Of a DNA stretch of 64,000 nucleotides, positions 46,162-57,619 are shown one piece after another. The position numbers and the translations under genes were made by a program. The stretch's first letter is position 1. Every line of letters begins with the position of its first letter. The notes beneath the pieces are model-generated. The model was given only the letters and a program-made list of their open reading frames with translations, did not search any database and was not told the DNA's origin. Source of the DNA: Tetracentron sinense. Taxonomy: Eukaryota > Streptophyta > Magnoliopsida > Trochodendrales > Trochodendraceae. The stretch lies in the NCBI GenBank assembly GCA_015143295.1, contig CM026568.1, forward strand, positions 19,846,607 through 19,910,606, in the 5' to 3' direction.

Positions 46162-49100
46162 CACTAAAAAACTAAATGGCGAACTTTTAGCGGCGTTTAA
46201 AGAAAAACGCCATTGAAGAGAACATATAGTGGCGTTTCTTATATAACGCCGTTAAAGACATGGCGGAAACCATGTATAGTGGCGTACGGTTAAAAAAACG
46301 CCCTTAAAGGCATGGTGGGAAGACATCTTCAATGGCGTTTATGAGAAGACATTGTGGAAACTGGCTCGCGCCAATCCATTTGTTGCGATTTTTAATGGTC
46401 TTTAGCAGTGTTTTATAAAACCGCCGCTAAAGGCCCTGCATTTGGGGATCTTTTTCTCTTTTCCTCTCCTCCCTACTTCGTGCTCCCTACTCCGCCACCT
46501 TCTCCAACCACCATATTTGGTAATTTTTTTCTTTCTCTTGGTCTCTCTCTCTCCTCTCTCTTTATCGCATGCAATTTCTCTCTCTCTTCTCTTTAACTCT
46601 CTCCGTGTCCAGGGTTTCTTCGGCCATTTGCATGCCCTTGCCGCCATTGTCTAGGGTATCTTCGGCCATCTAGCTCTTGGGCTGCTCTGGTAACCACCCC
46701 TCTCTCTCTCTCTTTCTATTCTCTCAATTCTCACTGACAGCCATTGGCAGCCGTAAAGTTTCTCAGGGTTTGGCGTTTGTTTGGTTAATTAGATTGTAGC
46801 TTCTAGGATTTTATTCTTTGCTGCTTGAATGATGGATGGAATTAGGATGAGAGTTTTCGCCTCTGTGATTGATTGGTTTTATCTATTATATTGGTCTTCC
46901 ATTAATAATTTCTACATTGTTAATTTATGATGACTAAGTTGTTGATCACTATCGTTTCTGATTTTTTTTTGGGGGGATAGAAATTCTTGTTGCTTGAGCT
47001 TGCTACTCAAGATTTAGAGCCCTTAATGATGAAGGAGACCTTAGGGTCGTATTTTCCTGTTGTAAAGTTTGCTCAGGATTTTGTATTTGAACACTCTTTA
47101 TTATTGAACATTCTGCATAATTCTGTAAAAAGGTGTATGATTACGATGGTGATAATAACTCCCTTTGCAGCCGTAGAAGCACCCTCCACCTCTGCACTCT
47201 GACAGCCACCTCTGCACTCTCCACGGTAGCCACCTCTCCAGTCACTGGTAAGAGCTCTCTCCCCCTCTGTAATTGTTCCCTTCTGGTTAAAGCATGATTT
47301 TTGAAAGAATGCTTGCAAATTTAATTATTATTTTTTGTTAGTCAATGTCCTATTGTGCAATTGAATTGAATTTCTGAAGTTATAATTTTGTATGACGTAA
47401 TACGCTCTATTGTACTTTATTATGTGATGATCGATCTGGAAGATATATTGATTAGAGTATATCTATAATTAAGGTTGTGTGCTTTGCTTTTTGTTGGGAG
47501 TCTTTATATCTACCATCCTCTTGAGGTTTGATAGGGTTTAAATGCCAGCTTGCATGACTCAGCTGAATGCCGTACATGGCATGAACGGTGCACGACATTG
47601 AATGATTGAATAAATTATAGCATTGCCAAGTCTAAATTCTTTTGATAAGTCTACTTAGTGTGGCTAAATCTACATGCATGCATGTATACATTTTATTATA
47701 CATGTCATATGCATATCTTTGGTGTTTGATCATGTCACCTACTAAATGTAGCCATGTGTCACATGTTTGAGGTAGAGTTCTTGCGATGGCGTTCTCTTCC
47801 TCTCCCTGTAGTTGAAGCTTATGTATTTTGAAGTTGAACGGGTAACAAAGTATTCTATGATTTTTCATATATCTAATCTTATAACTTAAGACCTTTAGAA
47901 ATCAACGACATAGGGCTATCGATTTTAATGCATTATCAAGAAGATATGGAAGTTCTAAAAACTACAGCAAGGATTCTATTAGAGGGTTCCAATGTTGGTG
48001 TCCTGCACAAAATAAATGACGGTTAAAACTCACAACATGTATAGGTTGCATGTTGTTCATCTCTTGAACTATCAATGTGAAATAATAACAATAATAATAA
48101 TATTCAGATAATAAAATTAACAAAATTCATGTAGGTCATAAACTCAAGCCTTTCGGCAATGACATCACAACTTTGATATTCATCTAACTACATACTATGC
48201 AGGTACACTTACCAACTTGTTTAAATTAGAACCTAGGAGAAACTAAATCAATCCGCAAAGTACTCATGTTCAAGCTTATTGATTGCTAATAGAAGGTAGC
48301 CAGAGCTACTAGCACAAACCCCCTCTCAGAAAGAAGGAAATCTCATAGCAAACAATCTGCAACAAAAACAAGTTATTATTCTTATTGAGCTATTAAATCA
48401 CGAATCCATAGCCCACAAGATGTGATATTGTACATAAAGACAACCTGAAACAAGTATTAGATCCTTGTGGATAGTTAAAATGGTATAATCTATCACTCAT
48501 CAAGGACTCAAGCTCTATAGAACCATGTATCCAAATAGCAATGGAACTTACCGCTTTTAAAAACCATATAAAGAAAAAAAATATTTTAAATTTTTTTAAA
48601 CCGTGGTTAGAAATAATATTTTAAAAAATTAATATTTTTTTTTGTGTTGTCACTTGAAACAAACCTTATTGAATTCTTTAGCTTTTATATATCTTATTTT
48701 ATGAAGAATATTAATTGAGAGGGTATGGATAAAGAGCTTCTCATATCCACAAACGTAACTTCATTTATTCTCTTTGTAGTGTCAGTAGGCATTTTATATG
48801 TAGACTAACATTTATTATAAGAATAAAAAATTGAAAAACTATTTAACAAAAGTTGCTTTCATTGAGAAAAAAATAACTTTAGGTTGATTATGCTTAACCA
48901 CAATTAAAGGGGGCTCTACAAGCCGCCAAACGTCCCTTTTAACACCCACTAATTGTGGTTAAGATTCACTCACCCCTAGGATTCATCCATCTTATAACCT
49001 TGGTTTTTAGAAAAAGACTTAGGTTTATTATGCTTAGCCACAATCAAAGGGAGCCCAAATCAAGCAAATGACCTTGGATTCCCTCGAAACTAATTCCAAC

Positions 49101-50259
49101 ACTTAGGATATATTGAAATACACGCGTTAGAAGAAGCCGTATAAAAAACCGAGCCCCGATTAGGATTTGGTGGAAGGTTATAGGTTTATGTCAAAGTATA
49201 CTTAAAAAGTTGAAATTTAGTCTCGTTAGTGATTAAATTTCTACACTTTTATATGTTCATTAAACTCTATTAATATGAAAAATCTGGGATCAGTTTGCAT
49301 GTTAGGGGTGAAATCCTATACTTTTATGTGTTTAAATTTTATATGTATGAAAAATCTGAGATGACCTTTTGCATATTAATTACTTATGAAATCCTTAAGT
49401 TTTATCATTATAATAATCAATTGTATTTTATTGTCTTTGTAGGAGGGAGTCGGCAACATACATTTGTCTGGTTTTAGAGTATGAGAAGGGAGCCAACCGT
49501 AGGGAGTTAGGCAAACATAGGGTTTTTTTTTTTTTTTTACTACTCAACACTTTATTATGGACATGTATATATTTTTATTATTACATTATGGGCACATTTG
49601 TATTATGATTGGATTGATATTTTATGTTGTATGGTATTGATTGGTTTGGATGGATTACAGGTAGAAAATTATATGAATTTCTCTTTTTATTGTATATTGT
49701 TGACTGGTACAAAATAATATAGGTAGAAAAAAAATTAGTACAAAATAAAATGTTTTTTTAATTAATCACTACTAGTGATGGTTTTGCACCGCCGCTATTG
49801 ATTCTCATACATAACGGCGTTTACTACATGCCGTTATACATATCTTCATTAACGGCGTTATAAACACCGTTAAAGAACCTTTAATTAATGGCATCGATCC
49901 TCTGCCGTACTAAATTGATCTATAACGGCGTTTAATGAATGCCGTTAATGAGAAGCTCTATAATGGCGTGTAATTAACGCCGTTATAGATATTAACAACG
50001 GCGTTTTGAAACGCCGTTAATGAGTAGATCTATAACGGTGGTCCAAAAACGCTGTTATAGATCAATTAATTACGGCGGTTATAAAACGCCGTTAATGATT
50101 AGATTTATAACGGCGGTTTAAAAAAATCGCCTCGATAAGCTTCCCCGACAAGATTGATACTGGCGGTTTCCTTGAACCAACGATGTTGTTAATTGCGGCA
50201 TTTTATGTATCTTTAGCGACGGTGTTGAACCGCGGCTAAGAGTATTTAATTTTGTAGTG
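46162..50259. mobile_element. Non-autonomous CACTA (En/Spm) element, 4.1 kb, TSD CTA
   Basis: Ends CACTAAAAAACTAAAT and, in reverse complement, CACTACAAAATTAAAT form imperfect terminal repeats. The 3-bp duplication CTA lies at 46159-46161 and 50260-50262. Subterminal regions (46187-46440 and 49790-50200) are packed with GGCGTTT / AACGCC and TAACGGCG / CGCCGTTA motifs in both orientations, as is typical of CACTA transposase-binding regions. The interior has CT-rich and AT-rich stretches and no recognisable TNP1/TNP2 coding, so it depends on a partner. It lies inside the LINE RNase H domain. Confidence 0.9.
48890..49015. repeat. Foldback-MITE fragment inside the CACTA element
   Basis: CTTAACCACAATTAAAGGGG, ACGTCCCTTTTAACACCC, GTGGTTAAGATTCACTCACC and CTTGGTTTTTAG match the left arm of the CACGTGTC foldback family. 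Only about 120 bp is present. Confidence 0.55.
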
Positions 50260-50550
50260 CTAGCAAAGTTACTAAAGCAGAAGCTATTTGGCCTGAATTT
50301 CAAGTTATTGCAGCAAAGAGATGGCGCTTGAGACTGATGCTAAATAAATTGTAGACTTCTTGAATGGCTCATCCTCCCAGTCCCATTGGGAGATTCATGC
50401 AATATTAGAGTACATAAAGATACTTCAAGCAAAGTACAGAGATGTAAGCAACCGTTTTGTAAACCGTCAAGCAAATTGGGTAGCCCACAATGCTGCCCAG
50501 AGGGCGTTAAATTTGAACATTGGAAGACCTTTATCTATAGGACATTGTTA

Positions 50551-50640
50551 TTGAGACCGCAAAAGGGCCGAGACCATCGAGACCGTGCATATGTGAACGG
50601 GGATTTCATGTGGGGCCCTCGGCCCTTTCGCAGTCTCAAA
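50551..50640. mobile_element. 90-bp MITE with GAGACCGCAAAAGGGCCGAG ends
   Basis: The left end TTGAGACCGCAAAAGGGCC and the right end GGCCCTTTCGCAGTCTCAAA are inverted repeats of about 22 bp. A second, longer relative lies at 59643-59776. The LINE RNase H frame ends with a TGA formed at the element's left edge. No target duplication was assigned. Confidence 0.7.
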
Positions 50641-51230
50641 AGCATTTCCCTTATCTATATTCAGGAGTCTCAGGTAAGATGGCAAGATGTCCAATCTGAA
50701 GAGACATTCCCATACTCTTATGTACTAGGTGTTTAGTTTCAATGAAATATCTCCAACCAAATAAGGAAAAAAAAAGGAAATATTTTGAAAAATTTCCCTT
50801 CATACAAAACCTCTTTGCATATTTTGTTTTTCTGCACCAACAACCAAATCTCATCTATTTCTTCTATTTAGGGTGCGTTTGGTTGGAGGTTAAATGGGTG
50901 AGAATACTTATATAACTTAGCTTTTAGCTATTTGTAAATACCTGGCCCCTTGCTTTTATAATTTTATATTATGCCCCCATTAACTTTTAAATCTTTTACA
51001 AATCCACCATTCCATCCATAACTTAGTTAATAGGTGTTAATTTTTTTTTTATGAAATGACCATTTTAACTTTTTTTTTTGTTTTATTTCAAGGAGATTTG
51101 TAAAATTCTCTCTATTGGAGGGTTTCGCTTTTCAGGAGAACCATAGTATTTAGTGAATCATAACCAAGGTTAATTAAATTTTTTTTTTCTAAAAACCAAG
51201 ATTAAATCATTTGATCCTAAGGGTGAGTGA
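50641..51230. other. Intergenic, LINE 3' flank
   Basis: AT-rich DNA that probably starts with the rest of the LINE 3' untranslated region. Partial foldback-family arms (CATAACCAAGGTTAATTAA, AAAACCAAGATTAAATC) appear at about 51160-51215. No gene. Confidence 0.4.
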
Positions 51231-51232
51231 AT

Positions 51233-51425
51233 CTGTCGCGACCCAAAATATCCCCTACGAGTTAGAGATACTTTAGCTTTTGACTTATCATATATCAAAC
51301 CATCCCGTGAGAATACACAAGGCATAACATAGCGGAAGCGAAAAACATAGTGGAAGCAATTTCTAATAACATAAACCTGCGTTTTATTTCAAGTCCGAAC
51401 CAGCAGTACATAAACTAAACAGAAG
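51233..51425. mobile_element. LTR-like fragment (TGTCGCGACCCAAAAT)
   Basis: It starts TGTCGCGACCCAAAATATCC and includes AACATAGCGGAAGCGAAAAA, phrases seen in plant Gypsy LTRs. It ends abruptly at about 51425, where Tat-type integrase sequence begins, so the junction is a deletion or nested truncation. Family assignment is uncertain. Confidence 0.35.
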
Positions 51426-51426
51426 T

Positions 51427-52014
51427 ATGAAGTGAACAAATATTATCCACAAGGGAATGGGCTAGCCGAGACAGCTAATAAAAATCTGTTGAATGCTCTA
51501 AAGATGAGGTTAGAGGATTCCAAGGGAAAGTGGACGAGTGAGCTGCATAACGTATTGTGGGGGTATAGGACAGCGCCACAGAGTCCTACAAATGAAACTC
51601 CGTTCTCCTTGGCCTATGAAATGGAGGCCGTAATCCCTACAGAGATCAGTCTGCCTACAATACATTCTCAACGGAGCAAGAAGACGGAAGGGAAGGACAA
51701 AATTCTTGAGTAGATGACTATTCACCTAGATCTATTAGAAGAACGACGAGAAGACGCCAGTATTCAGATGAGGAGATATCAACAACAATTGAGAAAGACA
51801 TACAACAAGAGAGTACGGAAGAGAGTTTTTCAAATTGGGATCTCGTCGTTCGAAAAGTCTTCCAAAGCACCCGTGAAGTCAACAGTGGAAAGCTAGGGCT
51901 TAATTGGGAAAGACCATACATTGTGGATCGTTTTGGGAGCCCTAGAGTATGTTATCTTAAAGATTTACAAGGTAATGTAATCCAAAAGCTTTGGAACATT
52001 ATGAATTTGAGGTA
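51427..52014 (+). pseudogene. Tat-type Gypsy integrase C-terminal part
   Basis: The frame reads YYPQGNGLAETANKNLLNAL, WGYRTAPQSPTNETPFSLAY, AVIPTEISLPT, then HLDLLEERREDASIQMRRYQ and YNKRVRKRVFQ. After a further frame change it reads LNWERPYIVDRF and LKDLQGNVIQKLWN. This is the integrase core end and C-terminal domain of Tat-lineage Gypsy elements. A stop at 51711-51713 and a frameshift near 51840 kill it. Gag, protease, reverse transcriptase and the first half of integrase are missing. Confidence 0.85.
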
Positions 52015-52705
52015 ATTTTTTCAATAAAATTATGAGTTGTACAACGGATTCATCTATATATATTCCATCCTTGAAGTTGTTCATAAGACTATTTAATGAT
52101 AATGCAGGAGAAATGATCAAGTGTTGAGTAAAATATCTTGAATGCAATGTCAAATGGTTTTTTATCTGAACACGGTACTCATCACGGGACACATGTGGCT
52201 CAATCAAATGAATTGTTATCTGAGAAAACTAGTGACTTATACTAATGAAATGTCATCTGAGCATGGTGTCCCATCACGAGTCACCTAAGGTTCAACTTAT
52301 GAAATGTCATTTGTTTGATTACATTCACGATGTTTTATACTATGATGCATTCGTAATCTTTTACTATCACTTACCTTAAGGCATCCGTGCTCTACAACTT
52401 AGTGTTCTTGCATCTTATTATCTTTGAAGTGTATTATTATGTGTTCTCATGATCCATGCACTCTTACTTGCTCTATATCTTGTGAATATTTTAGAAAGGT
52501 GATTAATTCATTTTCTTGGTTTCATGTTGCATGTACATATTACGTGCTCTATGCCTTGTGAATTGTTCAATAACTAATTTCAGTACGAATAACGGAAGAT
52601 AGAAGTCAATGTTCAAAAAGAAACATTTCATTAAAGATATCCCACAATGGAAGAATTACATTTCATAACGAAAGAGAAAAGTACAACGAAAGAAAAAGAA
52701 AAAAG

Positions 52706-54982
52706 TTATACGACGGGCTCGGCGTTGGTTTCTGGAACAGATTCGGGCTGGGCAACGACATCATCTTCAACGGGAACAGGTGGATTAGTGGGAATCACGA
52801 GTAGAGGGGAATTGGTTCATCGGGAAGCGAAGGCCTTTCGGCTCCTTGTACTTCAGCCTCGTCATCGAGAAGGACGATTTCTTGACCAGCAACTTCGGAG
52901 CGAGTTGTCTTGTCCTTGGACTGCTGGGGGATTTCTACCAATCATCACGCCTCTCGAAACTCCCTCAACAGCTCTTTGTCCGTCTCTGCCCAGTCTTCGA
53001 GCACCATCCGATCGACCTCCTTTTGATAGTAGTTCCGGAGATCGTTCATCAAGGCTTCCTTTGCGAGCTCCACCTCTTCGAGTTGCTTTGCCAGAGTTCG
53101 TGACAACTCTTCAAGCTCCCCAACTCGAAGGTTGGCTGCAGTGGCCACTTCCGTCGCCTTCTTCTCGTCCTTAACTGATTTTTGAACAGCTTCACTGGAT
53201 GCATCCCATTGTTTCCGGAATATCTCGACTTTGGTTTTGGCTTGCCTCAGTGCAAATTCAGTTCTTTGCAACTCGAGAGTAAGCGCCATCTTCTCTACCA
53301 TTGCTTTCTCAGTTATAGAGTTGGCCTGCTGCTTCCAGTAGTCAAGCGCTTTGCTGAGGCCATCGTAGCGCTAAAAAAGCTCCGTAAACGTGTTGTTCAA
53401 CTATTAAGAAAGAAGACGAAGTCAGTAGATAAAGCATGAAATGTGAAATAAAATATGCAAGGCAAAGAGAAGAGTTTACTGTTGCGAGAGCTTGGGTGCT
53501 GACGCTGTTCAGCCACGTCTTGTTCAACCTCTCTGTTGAGGAGATATCAGCAGGAAGCCTCGCTCCCCAGTTCATAGCAATGGCTGCTAAGCCGTTGTCT
53601 ATTGTTGAGTCTGTTGTTGTTATGGGGTGGGACCCAGCCTTGAAGATGGGGACCCAGACAAGTGGCGAAGCAACAGCAGTGGAAGGGGCAGTAGTAAGCG
53701 CAGCTATGCTGACCATAGGTTGGATGGTAACCAACGGTTCAGCCAGCGTAGCCGGCTCTTGGACCTCGAGGCGAGCTGGAGTTGGAGCCATGACCGCCTT
53801 GCCCCGTTCTTGGCATCTTTTGTCATGCTCCTCCTTCTTCTTCCTGGTTATGGTCTCGGCTAGGGTGGCTACCCTCTTCTTCGATTGACCAGTAGGGGCA
53901 GTTGCATCCGTTGTTGGGGCTGGGGCGAATGTGTGCTTCTTGGAGGTCGGAGGCAAGATAGGTGTCTGCCTTGGAGCCCCAGGGACTCGAATCAGTGGAG
54001 GGGGAGCGTCTCCAACCATTCCTTCTTCTTCTTCTTCTTCTTCTTCTTCTTCTTCTTCTTCACGTCAAGAGAAGTAGTTGCAACGAGACGGGAAGAGGGC
54101 GGTCCGGCTTGATCAAAAGGAGGGGCCGCCTCGCCTTGATTAACGGAAGGGGCCGCCTTCAGTACGCTGTCAATCCCCCAGTTAGCCTTTACTCCCTTCC
54201 TCGGCCTCCAAGTGATGCAAGGCCCTCCCCTCTCCTTGATGATGTTCAGAAGGCGACACTCCTCGTCCCTGGTGATGCCCTTGAAGTGTGTCTTCTTCGG
54301 GTCTGCATGAGAAAAGAGATTATCAGTAACAACGAACATTGACAATGGAAGAGAGAGAGAGAGCGGACAACGGGCTAAGTACAATGAATCTTTTTGGAAG
54401 ACATTGGGGATAGGACTGGGAGAGGACTCCTCTCCAGGCTTCGAAGACTATGAAAGACGACTCCTTCCACTTCCGATCCAAGTCAGCTAAGCCCAAGACG
54501 AAGTCGGGGACCTTGGCATGTTGACTCCAAGTATAGTATTTCCAGTCCTCCACGCTACTTCCTCGGCACCTAACGACGTGGCGGAAGTAGAAGAGGTGTC
54601 TAGCTTCTATATGGATTCCATCCTTAATGAACTTAGTCACCATGGACATATATTTATAGAAGTTGGGGTGCATTTGACCCGGGGCAAGTTGGAGAGCGGA
54701 GAGGACTGAATCCACTATAGGATCCATGGGAAGACAGAGTCCAACCTCGAGCTGAGCGAGGTAGACAACGGTAGAAGAAGAGTGATGGTCAATATGGACA
54801 TCGTCCTTCTTGAAGTGAAGTTGGATGTGAGAAGGGATCTGGAAGAGGGTTTTGTAATGGTCGAAAGAGTGTTTTTGGTATTTCTTGGTGATGGGAGAAG
54901 AGGCCACATAGGCACCGTAAGGTGCACTATCAGAGCAACTGATTGCATCAGCACTGTCAACTCTGACCTCTTCGACAGACAT
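52706..54982 (-). pseudogene. Antisense accessory ORF (aORF, Transposase_28-type) of the Tat element
   Basis: A spliced, reverse-strand gene within the Gypsy element. The first exon (54982 to about 54383) encodes MSVEEVRVDSADAISC, FDHYKTLFQIPSHIQLHF, PNFYKYMSMVTKFIKDG and HVVRCRGSSVEDWKYYTW. This resembles the domain annotated as 'putative gypsy type transposon' (Transposase_28). A likely intron (acceptor TCATGCAG near 54303) leads to DPKKTHFKGITRDEECRLL. A (GAA)n tract follows and the frame changes there. Later exons give Pro/Ala/Thr-rich sequence, then a coiled coil (about 53301-52945), ending VPETNAEPVV. Such antisense ORFs between integrase and 3' LTR are known for Tat elements; their function is unknown. 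Exon joins are uncertain, and a frameshift may break it. Confidence 0.6.
54013..54061. repeat. (TTC)n trinucleotide repeat inside the aORF
   Basis: About 15 TTC/CTT repeats; on the coding (minus) strand, (GAA)n. It gives poly-Lys in one frame and poly-Glu in another. The frame upstream (DPKKTHF...) and the frame downstream (MVGDAPPPLIRVPG...) differ across it. Confidence 0.95.
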
Positions 54983-55248
54983 GGTTAATAGAGAAAGAGA
55001 AGATGGGCAGAAGTGATGAAGAACATAAATAAAAATGACGGACAAGAGAGAAAAACATAGGCACAGAAGGGAGGAAAATAGAAAATGAAGAATAACAAGA
55101 AGAGAATAAAAGCTTACTGAGTTCTGAACTGTGCTGAGGGCTGAGAGAGGGATGAGAGAGTAAGGAAGCTTAAGTCTCCAGTAAGGAGCAAATTCAGCAG
55201 AATAACAGTAGGTTCGAGTGCAAGTGAAGAAGATAAAGTACTGTTACT

Positions 55249-55262
55249 TCATATTTATAGGC
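55249..55262 (-). promoter_or_regulatory. TATA box for the antisense ORF
   Basis: On the minus strand CCTATAAATATG lies about 270 nt upstream of the aORF ATG at 54982. This suggests the antisense gene has its own promoter between the ORF and the 3' LTR. No expression evidence is available. Confidence 0.5.
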
Positions 55263-55275
55263 AATTCATAATTTC

Positions 55276-55430
55276 AGGACGGAAATGACCTCCATCGTTG
55301 TCATACACGTATGCAAGAGCAAGGTCGGGATAATCATTTGCGTAATTCAAATCGGCATGTCAGACAAAAATTCGTGCAGGACGGAGTTACCCCTCATCCT
55401 CGTCATACACGTAAGAAAGACCGTGGGCAT
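55276..55430. repeat. Two-copy ~102-bp direct repeat upstream of the aORF
   Basis: AGGACGGAAATGACCTCCAT followed by TCATACACGTATGCAAGAGC recurs about 102 bp later as AGGACGGAGTTACCCCTCAT and TCATACACGTAAGAAAGACC. It sits just upstream of the TATA box on the aORF strand, so it could be promoter sequence. That is inference. Confidence 0.75.
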
Positions 55431-55986
55431 GATCGTCTTTTAACAAACAGAGTAACCGTCGAAGGGATTAGTACGCCTAGAGCTCTGCAAAAAGCAATGA
55501 TGACAGTTTGACATGCATTAATGAGGCGTGCCGGTTTGACATGCGTGTGACATAGCTGGCACGACGATATGCATTCGCGTACGGCTCACACAACGCTTTG
55601 GCATCTATGGGGTGATAGGTATTCTTCACTTTTTGCGTCATGTTATTTATGATGCTTTGAAGGGCAAATTGTAATGGATAAAATTCGTAAAATGATTAAG
55701 TGTGGACGACGAGCTAATCTTCGTTGTTATGTCAACGGATGGGAGACACGTATTCAAATTGAGAACAAACCCGTTCTCTTCAGGACAACAGATCAGTTAT
55801 CTTCAGGACAACGGACCCGTTCTCTTTAGGACAATGTATTAGTTATTCAGAAGACGAATGTAGTTGCCATCTGTTTGGACAATGGTTATTCTATCCGTAT
55901 TCACATACACAACGGACCCGAGCTTAAGTCAACAATGAGACCAACTTATAGGACGAAATAATCAGGAGGCGATCCGTTTACTTTGT

Positions 55987-56395
55987 TGTTAGGTGAAAAA
56001 TACTGTCTTAGCATTTAATGCTACTCACCTCAACTTGTTTTTTACCCCAGACCGACCTTACGAATAGTAGACTCACACGTGTGACACGTAAGACTCAAGA
56101 TCTATCTGACATATTTGGTAATGATTATAAAACAAGTGACATAGTCATACATGACTATCTATGGGCATCTAGAACTAAACCTATAAATACCCCAAGAATT
56201 TCAGTGCTTAAGGATCAACAATTTTCACGAACAATTGCTATTATCTTAACCTCTTTAGCTGTAGATCATCTTCTTCATATCCTAATTTTGGCATCGGAGT
56301 GTATTATAGAGTGCACACCCTTCACCTTCATCCTTCTACTAGTAAACCAAAATCCAGAAGTAGCTGACGCGTGGACGTTCCAGAAAAATTCACAC
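55987..56395 (+). repeat. 3' LTR of the Tat-like Gypsy element (probable)
   Basis: It starts TGTTAGGTGAAAAATACTG after an AGGAGGCGATCC purine-rich stretch. It contains a CTATAAATACCCC box at about 56178-56190 and TTTTGGCATCGGAGTG at about 56284, the typical Tat LTR signature, and ends near AAAAATTCACACA. The element begins abruptly at 51427, so the 5' LTR is missing. The end position and TSD are not confirmed. Confidence 0.6.
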
Positions 56396-56772
56396 ACTAT
56401 ATTTAGTTTTATTCTTATGATTTTGTTGTGTTTTATGCAAGAAAAGTTTCCTATAAGCAATGGTGATCTTAGAGTTTTTTTTCTAACAAACGTGTACTAA
56501 AAAGGATCATTGAGATAAAATATATATATATATTAAGGGCTGAGCTAGGCTTAATCAGAAAAAATCCCTTCTTCGGGGTGAGAAGGGGATTTACAATCTC
56601 ACCCCTTTTGATTTTTTTTTGGTCACGTGTCCCTTTTTTACTCTCTTTGAAAACATTGATTTTAAGCAAAAAAGAATTAAAAAGAATTTAATTAGAAGGG
56701 TTAAAAATTTTTAACCATAGTTCAAAGGGTTTTGTGAGGACATAGAGGACCGAGGAGGGGACTTATTGCTCT
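56396..56772. other. Intergenic with a short hairpin and foldback remnants
   Basis: A hairpin (AAATCCCTTCTTCGGGG / GAGAAGGGGATTT) lies near 56563-56592. GGTCACGTGTCCCTTTTTTA and TTTTTAACCATAGTTCAAAG at 56620-56740 are weak matches to the foldback-MITE arms. No gene. Confidence 0.4.
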
Positions 56773-56990
56773 GTAAAATATGGATAGTGATTAGTAGTGT
56801 TTGATAGCATGTGTTATCGAGTACTATTAGGCAATCCGATTTGAGAATCCAACATTCCAAACATTGATGGACTGACATCTATTCAATGGTGTGCCTCCGT
56901 CATCAATGTTTGGCCATTGAATTTTGGATGGAATGGCCTCCATAATAGTGCCATCAAATGGCACCCAATCATTATCCTAAGATAACTAGC
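56773..56990. mobile_element. MITE with inverted ends
   Basis: The left end GGATAGTGATTAGTAGTG followed by TTTGATAGCA is imperfectly complementary to the right end TGCCATCAAATGGCACCC followed by AATCATTATCC. The interior CCAAACATTGATGG / CCATCAATGTTTGG-like arms also pair. Non-coding. Confidence 0.55.
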
Positions 56991-56999
56991 AAAACATTC

Positions 57000-57440
57000 C
57001 TAAAGAATGAAATAAACATGCATGATCATATATTTTAAGATATGTGTGTTTGTATGCGTGTGCAAGATAAGGAAGAAAAATCAGCACAACTAATAAAATA
57101 TGAAACGAAAAATACATTTGGAGAATCATGAACTCTATATGTATCCAATGTAATCTTTTAACCAATTGTGAAAATGAGAAAAAATTTGTAATAAAAATCT
57201 AAAATCTGAAACTTTAGTTGGTATATAAAACACTCTCAAAATCATTTGATTTAAAAAGTAAATAATCTTTGTAAGAGAATAATGCAAATTTAGGAAAGTA
57301 GTCTATAAGAAAAAATTAATGAAAAATCTGATTTTTTTTAAGAATCAAAATTAATAATATAATTTTTAAATTATAAGGTTTCTCATATTCTATGAAATTC
57401 AGTTGGTATAAACTATAAAACAAAAATATCAAGAGACCAA
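57000..57440. other. AT-rich intergenic, nothing recognised
   Basis: No gene, RNA or clear repeat. Confidence 0.5.
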
Positions 57441-57619
57441 GTCCTTTACAGTGATAACCGGATTTGGCAAATCCGGTAATCACCCCTGAGGTCGCCACGT
57501 GTCCCTTTTGGAACCCCTTAATTATAGTTAAGATCCACCCACCCCTAGGGTTCATCCACCCATCCTTGGTTTTTAGAAAAAAAATATTAATTCTTTTTTA
57601 ATATTAAAAAAAAAATTAT
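57441..57619. mobile_element. Foldback MITE, left half only
   Basis: GTGATAACCGGATTTGGCAA, AATCACCCCTGAGGTCGCC and ACGTGTCCCTTTTGG followed by AACCCCTTAATTATAG match the left arm of the copies at 58935 and 60351. The copy stops in the AT-rich centre. Different sequence follows at about 57620. Confidence 0.75.

Larger units (their letters stand above)
43300..50560 (+). pseudogene. LINE ORF2 C-terminus with two nested insertions
   Basis: Three pieces belong together. 43300-43379 encodes KILWCINRTNQNDMLFNAIL, the post-zf-RVT segment. 45966-46161 encodes PLDPSWIKVKVDGATLLNE, the start of the RNase H domain with its first catalytic Asp. 50263-50554 encodes TKAEAIWPEF, then ETDAK, and HWEIHAILEYIKILQAKY, then FVNRQANWVAHNAAQRALN. 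The gaps are a solo LTR (43380-45965) and a CACTA element (46162-50259). Beyond the insertions there is at least one stop and one frameshift (about 50320-50355). Confidence 0.85.

Noticed and set aside
54018-54342. Plus-strand poly-Leu/Phe frames near 54 kb
   Set aside because: They are shadows of the (TTC)n repeat in the antisense ORF.
52706-54982. Host gene with a transposase-like domain
   Set aside because: Its position between Tat integrase and 3' LTR, in antisense, matches known accessory ORFs of Tat elements.
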